From a virus, in IMG/VR virus record IMGVR_UViG_3300023478_000002, positions 1 to 58,994 of that record: 58,994 bases of DNA. One strand, 5' to 3'. How positions within the stretch are numbered: position 1 is the stretch's first letter; each line of letters starts with the position of its first letter. The notes below the pieces were generated by a model. The model ran no database searches, had not been told where the DNA came from, and saw nothing but the letters and a program-made list of their open reading frames with translations. Shown piece by piece: positions 35,652-43,248 of this stretch. Made by a program: the position numbers and the translations under genes.

Positions 35652-38243
35652 TTAAAATTTTACGTGTGAAAATCCGTTTTCTTTTTTAATTTCAACTAAA
35701 TTATCTACAGCATCACGCATTGTATCTATGTGTGATATTATCATTACAAACTCAAATTGAGTTTTTAGATATATAAATAATCTATATAATGATTGCATAT
35801 TTTCACTATCTAATGTACCAAACCCTTCATCAATAATTAAAAAATTTGGCCTTGGTAAATTACAAATATTAATTAATGCAACTCTAATTGCTAAACCTGA
35901 TACGAACCGTTCCATTCCACTCGACATTTCTAAACTCCATTTTTGGTCGCCATATACAAGATTTGCATTTATATTTTTTCCATCTATTTCAAATTGAATA
36001 CCAAATTCTACTATTTGAGCAAGTATATTATTTACTTCTCCCTCAATCATCGGTAACGCTTTTTCAATTAATTCATATGAAACACCATCTTTACTTAATG
36101 CGTTCAAATAATATTTAAATAAATTAGTTTGTTGCTCTAAATCTTTAACTTCTTGAATTCTATCTTTAATAGTTTGTATTTGAGATTTAAGACCAGAATA
36201 CGTTCCATTAAGACTTAAAATTATTTTGTTTAATTTTCGTTCATGCTCCTTAGTGGCAACTAGACTATTACGAATTACTGATAGTTGACCACGTACTATT
36301 TTATTTTTATTTATTTGAGCTTCATTTTTATAGTATTCTTCAATTAATTTAGTTTGAGTATAAAGTTGAGATTCATTTTTAGCTTCGGCCGTTTCATACG
36401 TAGCAATTTTATTTATAAGATTTGATAGTTCTCTTTCAACTTGTATTTCTTTAGATTGCGTATCTTTTAATATAATATCAGTTTCTTCTATATTTTTTAA
36501 TTCTAATAATTTATTATCTAACCGTAGTTTTTCATTATTATAAGATTCTAATAATTTATTTTGACGTTGTAATTCAAGTTTTGCGCTTTCTTTTGATGCA
36601 ATTATACTTGTTGAGTTCTCCATACAAATTTTACAGTTGGGATTATATTTATGCGAGTTTAAATGAGCTAATCTTTGAATTAATGAATCATTTTTAATAA
36701 TTAATTTATCAATTTCATTTTTTACAATAATCATTTGATTATTTACTGTATGTAATTTTACTAAATCAATACTTAGTTGTTCTTCATCGATACTATCAAG
36801 TATTTCTTCTAATCGTAATTGTAACCGTTCTAATTCTAATATTCTTGTTTGAGTTTGATTTTTTTGGCGTAATGTTTCTACTGATTGATTTTCCAATAAA
36901 TGTTTTCGCTTTAATAGTTCAGTAATACCCACTAAATCAGAATCAAGTCGAACAATTTGACTATTTAATTTAATAATTTTTTTGTTAAATTCATCAAGTT
37001 TGTTTCGTTCTTGCTGTAATTCAAGATCTTTTGTAGCATATTCGCTTTTTACCTTAATAAGTTCAGTTTCATTTTTAGCTAATTTAGTCGTAAAATCATC
37101 TTTATTAAATTTTCTGATAATGGTCGCCGTATCACGATTTTCATCACTAGCTAATTGATACAGTTTATCAAAAATATCAATTCCAATAAATTGTGATAAA
37201 ATTTCTTTGCGTTCTGATTGCGCCTTATCAATAAATAATGCATCGTTTCCTTGTAATGATAATGTTGTTAAAACAAAATCATCAAATTTACCTAAATATT
37301 TTTCAATATTTTTGTTGGTTTCTCTACGTTGCTCACCATTTAATGATTTAACTACTCCTGCGGTTTCTTTCCAAAAATTTACATTTACTTTAAGATTAGT
37401 TTTTTTACGAGTCCACTTTGCGGTACGTTCAATAAAATATTTAGTTTCATCTATTTCAAATTCAAATTTACAATAAAAACTGTCTTTTCTATTATTTAAT
37501 ATATGTTTAGATGAATTACTTCTTGAAGTTTTATCAAATATACAAAATAATAATGCAGAAAATAATGATGATTTTCCTGCAGTATTTGGAGCAAAAACAC
37601 CTATCATGCCTCTTGCTTTATCAAAATTTATTATATTGTGTTCACCATATGAAAACATATTATCAAACTCAAATTTTATTGGAGTCCAAATTATATTTTC
37701 TACTCGGTTAGTATCATTTATTTGTGAATTAATATTTGAATTTATATCAGTTATATAATTTAAATCTGATTCATCTAGCAGATATTGTCTTTTTAAATAG
37801 TCTCGTATTAATTGATTCTGAAAAGTTACGTCATGTACTTCACCAACAATATTTTTATTTAAGTTTGAGTTTGTTTTAAGATTACCAATCGTATCAGTAC
37901 GTGTTACCGTAACTTCTGCAACTTTAAACAGTTTTTTTAATTCTGTGATTCGAAGTTTCATATCTGCAGCTTCTGTTTTGGTAAATCGCAATCTTAAATG
38001 AGGATATTTCGGTAATTTTGTGTTAACTTCATCATACACCCAATCTGGTATTATTCCGTTTATAACATCTATTGTTAAATATCCATAATCATTGCGAATA
38101 TTATGTTCGGTAAAGTTTCTTTTTTTGACATCCCATAATAAATATCCATGCTTTTCTAAAAGTTCGCCATGATTCTGTTGTACCAAACTGCCACAATATG
38201 CAACTGCAGGCCGTATTCGTTTAATTTTTATTTTTTTACCCAT
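35652..38243 (-). CDS. gp46/Rad50-like ATPase carrying the gp47 cap domain at its N-terminus
   Basis: An 863-residue protein. From residue about 185 it is a typical SbcC/Rad50/gp46: Walker A GVFAPNTAGKSS at 215-226, long coiled coils, a zinc hook NPNCKICM near the middle, signature LEMSSGMERFVSGLAIRVAL and Walker B NFLIIDEGFGTLD near the C-terminus. Residues 1-180 do not belong to Rad50. AVAYCGSLVQQNHGELLEKH followed by GYLLWDV, then YGYLTIDVINGII, match the C-terminal cap part of SbcD/Mre11/gp47, which is missing from the upstream gene. The upstream gp47 frame is the same frame, interrupted by one TAA 15 bases before this ATG. The complex processes DNA ends in recombination-dependent replication. 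Confidence 0.9.
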   Translation of the reverse strand: MGKKIKIKRIRPAVAYCGSLVQQNHGELLEKHGYLLWDVKKRNFTEHNIRNDYGYLTIDVINGIIPDWVYDEVNTKLPKYPHLRLRFTKTEAADMKLRITELKKLFKVAEVTVTRTDTIGNLKTNSNLNKNIVGEVHDVTFQNQLIRDYLKRQYLLDESDLNYITDINSNINSQINDTNRVENIIWTPIKFEFDNMFSYGEHNIINFDKARGMIGVFAPNTAGKSSLFSALLFCIFDKTSRSNSSKHILNNRKDSFYCKFEFEIDETKYFIERTAKWTRKKTNLKVNVNFWKETAGVVKSLNGEQRRETNKNIEKYLGKFDDFVLTTLSLQGNDALFIDKAQSERKEILSQFIGIDIFDKLYQLASDENRDTATIIRKFNKDDFTTKLAKNETELIKVKSEYATKDLELQQERNKLDEFNKKIIKLNSQIVRLDSDLVGITELLKRKHLLENQSVETLRQKNQTQTRILELERLQLRLEEILDSIDEEQLSIDLVKLHTVNNQMIIVKNEIDKLIIKNDSLIQRLAHLNSHKYNPNCKICMENSTSIIASKESAKLELQRQNKLLESYNNEKLRLDNKLLELKNIEETDIILKDTQSKEIQVERELSNLINKIATYETAEAKNESQLYTQTKLIEEYYKNEAQINKNKIVRGQLSVIRNSLVATKEHERKLNKIILSLNGTYSGLKSQIQTIKDRIQEVKDLEQQTNLFKYYLNALSKDGVSYELIEKALPMIEGEVNNILAQIVEFGIQFEIDGKNINANLVYGDQKWSLEMSSGMERFVSGLAIRVALINICNLPRPNFLIIDEGFGTLDSENMQSLYRLFIYLKTQFEFVMIISHIDTMRDAVDNLVEIKKENGFSHVKF

Positions 38244-38258
38244 GTATTTTTTTAATAG

Positions 38259-39890
38259 TTATTTATCAACAATCCATCCTTTATCTAAATATAATTGCAA
38301 ATCATCTTCATCTATTTCCATGTATTCTTCGCTAAATTTTTGTAGAAGTTGTCGTTTGTGTATATCTCCAAGCATCGAAATTTGAAATCCATCGAACATA
38401 TCAACTATAAATGAATTCGATGCTACTGTATATCCAATATCGGTTTGAGCTTTATTAACTGGCCCATGAAAACAACATATTTTATTTTTCATATTAATAT
38501 CATACCCATTTGGCCAGTTAATTTTATTGTCCATTATAGAATATACTACCCAATTTAAATTTTTAAATGGATATATCCCAGTTTCTCGTAAATAATGAAG
38601 TTTTGGATTATTTAAATTTTCAACTATTGGTGTTAATACATCTAATCGATAATTATTATTTAAGTTGCAATTCCCTGAAATTGATATTTTATCTTTATAC
38701 CGTATTAATAAATTATCATTTGGTACTGTTAAACAATATACATCATCATCATAATCAATTAAATTTATTTCTTTAATTATTGAATTTCTTATTTTATTTG
38801 AATCAGTACAACTTGCATGATATTGCTGTTTTGAATTAGTATATTTTCCAACTATAACAGATTTATTTAAACGAGATGTATACCCAGCTAAACGTGCAAT
38901 TGTAAATAATATATCAACACTATTTTTATTAATTGATGAAAATCTCCAATAGTTTCCACGAGAAGTATTCCCATCACCATGTAAATAGCCATCAATAAAT
39001 GATCTATAAAAACTTAAATTTTTATTTAATATTTCAATAGGAATTTCTTTTTTACCATCAAAAAAATTATAAATATTTTTAGCTAAAGTTGAATAAATAT
39101 TAATATAAACAGTCCCATCTGATTGCACGTTTATATTATATGAATAATTTAATTCATCTAATAAATTAGATAAATATTTTATTTTACGCTGTTTTTTTAA
39201 ATGAAATTGTATTCTACAACTTCCTGTTTTTTTATTTTTCAAAACAAACGTACCATCTGCAAATGAAAATCCTAATAATTTTGCATATATATTTGGGATA
39301 TAATTATTTACAATACCATTTAAAGGTATTGGTGTATTAATTTTAATATCTTTAGCCGTTTTTTTGTAAAATTTATTAGGATAGTGTGAATATGTATACA
39401 AAATATTGTGAGTAGGTGTTACAATTTGCTCAATATCTTTTCCTTTTAAGTGAATTAAATTTCCTTTATATCGCTTTTTAATGTTAGCTATAGGTGTTTG
39501 AAATTCAATTTCTGAATTATTTATATTAAATGTTGCAACATCATCTTTTTTAGAATTATTTACATAATCTGCAAATGTTATCCACCCAGTTTTTGTTAAA
39601 ACTTCATGATTAGGTGTAAAACAATCGTGATTGCCGGCAATTATAAAAGTATCTCGTAAATTAGCACATTCGGTAAAAAACCAACTTATTTCTTGCACTA
39701 ATTCAGGTGACATTTCAGTTTTAGCATGAGCTATATCACCCGCTATATAAATAACTGAATTTTTGATGTTATCTGTTTTTACTTGTTTTAAGAATTTTCT
39801 AAATACTGCTCTATATTCTTTATGTCTTTGAATATTTCTTATATGCAAATCAGAAATATGATATATATGTGTGATATCGGTATTATTCAT
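38259..39890 (-). CDS. gp47/Mre11-like nuclease with intein, C-terminally split
   Basis: A 543-residue precursor. Residues 1-89 start the metallophosphoesterase domain: ISDLHIR near 12, YIAGDIAHAK near 48, and GNHD at 86-89. An intein (residues 90-407) interrupts directly after GNHD. The host protein resumes at CNLNNNYRLDVLTPI and reaches CCFHGPVN and GDIHKRQLL, metal-site motifs of the family. Spliced product would be about 225 residues, much shorter than T4 gp47 (339). The remaining cap domain is encoded at the start of the next gene in the same frame after a single TAA. The tail FSEEYMEIDEDDLQLYLDKG looks like an insert within the usual DIHK-to-AYxGS spacing. It pairs with gp46. Confidence 0.9.
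   Translation of the reverse strand: MNNTDITHIYHISDLHIRNIQRHKEYRAVFRKFLKQVKTDNIKNSVIYIAGDIAHAKTEMSPELVQEISWFFTECANLRDTFIIAGNHDCFTPNHEVLTKTGWITFADYVNNSKKDDVATFNINNSEIEFQTPIANIKKRYKGNLIHLKGKDIEQIVTPTHNILYTYSHYPNKFYKKTAKDIKINTPIPLNGIVNNYIPNIYAKLLGFSFADGTFVLKNKKTGSCRIQFHLKKQRKIKYLSNLLDELNYSYNINVQSDGTVYINIYSTLAKNIYNFFDGKKEIPIEILNKNLSFYRSFIDGYLHGDGNTSRGNYWRFSSINKNSVDILFTIARLAGYTSRLNKSVIVGKYTNSKQQYHASCTDSNKIRNSIIKEINLIDYDDDVYCLTVPNDNLLIRYKDKISISGNCNLNNNYRLDVLTPIVENLNNPKLHYLRETGIYPFKNLNWVVYSIMDNKINWPNGYDINMKNKICCFHGPVNKAQTDIGYTVASNSFIVDMFDGFQISMLGDIHKRQLLQKFSEEYMEIDEDDLQLYLDKGWIVDK
38670..39623 (-). mobile_element. Intein with LAGLIDADG endonuclease in gp47
   Basis: A 318-residue element between GNHD and CNLNNN. 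Splicing block A is CFTPNHEVLTKTGW with Cys1; block B contains TPTHNIL; block F is DVYCLTVPNDNLLI, ending in ISISGN before +1 Cys. The penultimate residue is Gly rather than the usual His, though C-terminal Asn is present. Two LAGLIDADG-type helices are seen: LLGFSFADG and YRSFIDGYLHGDG. The element sits exactly in the catalytic metal-binding motif, a typical conserved insertion point that limits loss. Boundaries are predicted from motifs and from the restored GNHDCNLNNNYRLD sequence. Confidence 0.92.
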
Positions 39891-40324
39891 TTATTGATAT
39901 ATTATTTTGTATATTAATTTATTATGTTTACAGTATTCTATTGCAGCTTTATTTTTTTCATCTATAATTTCTTGATTATATATTCTTCCTTTTAATTCTA
40001 TTAAATGCAATTCACCATTTGTATATGTAATTAAAAAATCTGGGGAGTATGTATGTAATTTTCCGTTATACGAATATTCTATTAAAATTCCATGCTTCTT
40101 TGTCCATTTAGCCACACTATCATCTTTATCATATTTTTTCATATATTCAAGTTCAAATCCAGACGAATACTATTCATCCATACCAGTCTTAATGCTCACA
40201 TAATGGCCACGTTTATACATCTTGGGCCCACTTTATCTTGATTATTTAATGCCCAGTTTGCAAGAAAATTTTTCCTCTTAGCGGAGTTCCACACTTCTGA
40301 TTTTTCTTTTGATTTAGATATCAT
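39891..40324 (-). pseudogene. Broken PD-(D/E)XK nuclease gene
   Basis: An ATG at 40324 opens MISKSKEKSEVWNSAKRKNF then LANWALNNQDKVGP. A one-base frame change near 40225 is needed to continue as KMYKRGHYVSIKTGMDE, followed by an in-frame TAG, then YSSGFELEYMKKYDKD into the intact 83-residue C-terminal ORF (39891-40142). The C-terminus has HTYSPDFLITY and HLIELKGRIYN, the D...ExK pattern of a Vsr/TnsA-like restriction-type fold. Both disruptions lie in an otherwise continuous protein, so I read it as a pseudogene with a possible short product from the ATG at 40142. Sequencing error at the GGGCCC run is a possible cause of the frame change; the TAG is not so easily explained. Confidence 0.75.
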
Positions 40325-40374
40325 CGGTGTTTTGCTTAATCATGTATGTGAAGTTGTAATCGTTACTATTATAA

Positions 40375-41505
40375 TTACAAATTATTTAATTTTTGTGAAA
40401 TTATATCGCTATAATTGGTGTGGTCTGTTTCGCGAATTATTTTAGTGGTGGCTGCAAACCCCATTTCTGATGCATCCTTATGATTAGGTATTATGTTTTT
40501 TACCCTCACTCCTTGCGCTCTAAAGAAATTTGTATAGTACAATGCTTGTGATTGTGCATCTGCATCCAACATTATATTAATATCGGTTGTATTAGATACA
40601 ATTATATTTTTACTATATAATGGGTTTTTATATTTATATTCTTCGTCATCAAATACAGTTCTAGCTACAAAATAATTAAGTTTACCGTTAATATCGTATG
40701 ATGGAATAATTATTCTACCTGCATATCTACCAGTTTTACAATATCCTATATTGTACCGTATAATATCACATTTAGTTATATTTCGATTATTAAGATAATA
40801 AATTACACGTTTATATAACGGATTAAATGTTGTGTCCTCTTTTGCTAACGATATAAATTCTTCTGGTAATAATAATTCAATTTCAGGTTCAGTTGTTGTA
40901 TGTGCAACTATATAATCATTGCCATATATTTTATTTAATGTAGTTAATGTTTTTGGTTCAACATTAAGTTTTTTGAGTAAATTATAAATTTTTAAACCTT
41001 TAGCACCGCAAACCCAACATTGCCATTTTTGGGATTCAACATGTACTTCAAGTTTTTTCTTATGATGATGACAAAATGGACAATAATATGTTCCGTTTAT
41101 GTTTGAATTATAATAATTTGTATGCGGTTCTATAACTTCATTTAAAAATAATTCTTTGGTTTCTAAATAACTTAATTGTTTTTTGGTTTTTGCAAAATAC
41201 AGAATTTTTTTAGTATATTTCATACCGTTTTTTATATCTTCGTTTAATTCTGTATTAGAACCAGTATATACTTTCCAATTAGATTCTTTTTTTGCCATTT
41301 CGTAAAGTTTCAATCGTTTATCAGTAACTAATGCTGCTTCTTTTTTTCCGAATTTTCGTTTTCTAACGGTATATAAAAGTTTTCTTCCCACATATTTTTT
41401 ATTAGTTTTAGTAGTAATTTCATATACGAATCCGATTGTATCATCTGGCATATCTGATAAATCAGTTATTAAGACGTTATTATATGTCCATATTGGTACT
41501 GTCAT
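40375..41505 (-). CDS. GIY-YIG-like domain fused to truncated DnaG-type primase
   Basis: A 376-residue chimera. Residues about 20-130 resemble a GIY-YIG nuclease-like domain: GFVYEITTKTNKKYVGRK, then YTGSN and LSYLETKE. The next part is a primase zinc ribbon, YYCPFCHHH...WQCWVCG, near 140-170. The catalytic-core beginning follows near 230-300: YLNNRNITKCDIIRYNIGYC followed by GRYAGRIIIPSYD. After SKNIIVS (about residue 304) the usual TOPRIM EGxxD strand is missing, and the protein resumes at INIMLDADAQ with KDASEMGF. I infer two deletion events: one fusing a nuclease-like gene to the primase, another removing about 50 residues of the TOPRIM domain. Primase activity is therefore doubtful. Confidence 0.8.
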   Translation of the reverse strand: MTVPIWTYNNVLITDLSDMPDDTIGFVYEITTKTNKKYVGRKLLYTVRKRKFGKKEAALVTDKRLKLYEMAKKESNWKVYTGSNTELNEDIKNGMKYTKKILYFAKTKKQLSYLETKELFLNEVIEPHTNYYNSNINGTYYCPFCHHHKKKLEVHVESQKWQCWVCGAKGLKIYNLLKKLNVEPKTLTTLNKIYGNDYIVAHTTTEPEIELLLPEEFISLAKEDTTFNPLYKRVIYYLNNRNITKCDIIRYNIGYCKTGRYAGRIIIPSYDINGKLNYFVARTVFDDEEYKYKNPLYSKNIIVSNTTDINIMLDADAQSQALYYTNFFRAQGVRVKNIIPNHKDASEMGFAATTKIIRETDHTNYSDIISQKLNNL

Positions 41506-41528
41506 GTTTTTTAATATTTAAATTAATA

Positions 41529-41592
41529 TAGATAGTTTGTCATTTAAATTATGAAATAATGAATTAGATATATTTCATTCTTGAACTATCTA
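41529..41592. repeat. Nested inverted repeats upstream of the primase fusion
   Basis: TAGATAGTT (41529-41537) pairs with AACTATCTA (41584-41592), enclosing ATGAAATA (41551-41558) paired with TATTTCAT (41571-41578). The two perfect stems could form an extended hairpin in the leader of the primase fusion gene, 24-87 bases before its ATG. No T-run follows, so it is not an obvious terminator. Confidence 0.6.
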
Positions 41593-41653
41593 ATTTTGAA
41601 AAATGTTAGATTATTGTTTCGGAGTTATCCCGATTTATTTTTTGGTGAATAAA

Positions 41654-41836
41654 TTATTTATTAACCGTATCAGAATATAGAGTGGTTGGTACTACTCCAC
41701 GACGTGCAGCATCTATAAGACTTTTATCTGCAATTAAATTTTTACCTCCATCATTTGATAATGGGGTTTTATCACTTTTAGTTTTGATTTCGTATTGATC
41801 TTTATTTTGATTAAATATGTCTATTATTGATGCCAT
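41654..41836 (-). CDS. Small conserved-looking phage protein, unknown function
   Basis: A 60-residue protein, MASIIDIFNQNKDQYEIKTK then DKTPLSNDGGKNLIADKS and YSDTVNK. The start is preceded by AAAGGAGACATACT, the strongest Shine-Dalgarno match in the window, and by a sense ATACTTATA motif at 41857-41865. I know of no function; its own promoter and strong ribosome-binding site suggest high expression, as for a small structural component. Confidence 0.7.
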   Translation of the reverse strand: MASIIDIFNQNKDQYEIKTKSDKTPLSNDGGKNLIADKSLIDAARRGVVPTTLYSDTVNK

Positions 41837-41856
41837 AGTATGTCTCCTTTATATTA

Positions 41857-41865
41857 TATAAGTAT
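41857..41865 (-). promoter_or_regulatory. Candidate late promoter motif (ATACTTATA)
   Basis: Sense reading ATACTTATA, 20 bases upstream of the ATG of the 60-residue gene and just before its strong AAAGGAG ribosome-binding site. Confidence 0.6.
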
Positions 41866-41957
41866 TAAATATTTTTGTTTGCGATAAATTTGTAATTATT
41901 AAAATGATATCGTTTCATATTAGGTAAACCACCTTCTTTATTTCAAAAAACGAACCC

Positions 41958-43091
41958 TTACGTATCTAAACGTATAATGAAATTCAAATTATAATCTGGG
42001 AGTTTTTTAATTGGTTGAGGTAATTTTGCAACCGCAACCATGTTTTGTTCTGCATCATATAATCCAATAGTAGTAACAAATGTAGATATGTATGAACCAG
42101 TAGGGTCAGTTGTTCCATAATTATAATAATCATCCCAACTACCAGTTGAACTTCCAACTGAACCAAAAAACTCAGATTTTTGTCTTATATCTGCGATTTC
42201 ATTAATAATAGTTGTTCCAGCTGGTTTTGAATTTGCTATTGCTGTTGTATTAAATTCATACGAGTTAGATACTGTTATATCAATCGCTGTTGGATTTTGG
42301 GATGCGTTAAATTCGCCTTTTGTTGCTGAAACTAATACTTCGGTTTCATACAACGTTTGTGTTGAACGATATGATAAATCATAATCAACAACTGAACCAG
42401 TATAATTTGTTACTACTATTAATCCGTCTGAATAAAAAACGTTACCTTTTTTAGTTGCTTGTATATCTGTTGCTGGAAATACTAATTGTTGACTTAACGT
42501 CATTATTCCAGTTTCAAAATTTATTTGAGTTATATAATAATTATCGGTATTACCATCAATTGTAAATATTGCTATTCCACTATTAACATCAAAAAAAGAT
42601 ACAGTTACTACATAGGTAGTTACACCATCATTAAATGTAATTGTTTGAGCATTATTATCATAATTGGTAAATTCATACGTAGGATTTGGTGTAATTAGTT
42701 GTCCATATGAATTATCAATAAACGATTCTAATGCTCCACTAATTTGTAATGTGACACTACCTTTTTTTATTTGCTCACCATACATTGGCTGCGCAATATC
42801 AATTATGTGTAATACCGTACTAAAAGGACGTTCTGTTTCATATTCTGCAGGATTTTTCATTACACCATATTGTGTGATGGTGTTTCCATTTGCTGAATAA
42901 TATTTTGCTATTATAGAATTATATAATGGATGTACATATAATCCGTTACTTTGAGTAGAAGTCTCTAAATCAAATAAACCATCTTCATTATACGCAGTAG
43001 TTACTGGTACAACGGTTTGATCCGTAATCCATTCTTTATATACTTTAAATTGTCTTTGCGATATATTTGATTTTGGTATCTGTTTAAACAT
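41958..43091 (-). CDS. Virion structural protein, paralogue of the next upstream gene
   Basis: A 377-residue, beta-rich protein. Its C-terminus, FVTTIGLYDAEQNMVAVAKL then PQPIKK...LNFIIRLDT, is clearly related to that of the 403-residue protein at 43249-44460 (YVTTVGLFNDSNELLAVAKT). This ending is one I associate with phage tail or neck structural proteins. The N-terminal part begins MFKQIPKSNISQRQFKVYKEW. A candidate promoter (43141-43150) and a small imperfect leader hairpin lie upstream. Exact place in the virion is unknown. Confidence 0.7.
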   Translation of the reverse strand: MFKQIPKSNISQRQFKVYKEWITDQTVVPVTTAYNEDGLFDLETSTQSNGLYVHPLYNSIIAKYYSANGNTITQYGVMKNPAEYETERPFSTVLHIIDIAQPMYGEQIKKGSVTLQISGALESFIDNSYGQLITPNPTYEFTNYDNNAQTITFNDGVTTYVVTVSFFDVNSGIAIFTIDGNTDNYYITQINFETGIMTLSQQLVFPATDIQATKKGNVFYSDGLIVVTNYTGSVVDYDLSYRSTQTLYETEVLVSATKGEFNASQNPTAIDITVSNSYEFNTTAIANSKPAGTTIINEIADIRQKSEFFGSVGSSTGSWDDYYNYGTTDPTGSYISTFVTTIGLYDAEQNMVAVAKLPQPIKKLPDYNLNFIIRLDT

Positions 43092-43140
43092 ACTTAATTT
43101 GTGCTACCACTCTCTAAAGAAAGTGTGGTTAGATTAATAT

Positions 43141-43150
43141 CTATAAATAT
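43141..43150 (-). promoter_or_regulatory. Candidate late promoter motif (ATATTTATAG)
   Basis: Sense reading ATATTTATAG, about 50 bases upstream of the 377-residue structural gene. Between motif and ATG lies a leader with a hairpin starting ACCACACT and ending AGTGGT. Confidence 0.6.
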
Positions 43151-43248
43151 TAAGAAATTAAATTATCAAGTGGTGTGATACCTTTTTTAATATCATGTTC
43201 CAAGACTATTTTTAATTCGCTATTTAACTTAACTTTAATAACTATTTA
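43150..43248 (-). pseudogene. In-frame coding remnant after the 403-residue gene
   Basis: The 403-residue gene ends IKVKLDF, then TGA TAA. In the same frame the sequence continues as IVIKVKLNSELKIVLEHDIK then KGITPLDNLIS and stop. The repeat of IKVKL on both sides suggests a degraded end of a related gene, or an old C-terminus lost by a recombination event. It is short, so this could also be chance. Confidence 0.3.

Noticed and set aside
38670-39623. Group I intron in gp47
   Set aside because: The reading frame is continuous through the insert and splicing blocks are protein motifs, so it is an intein.
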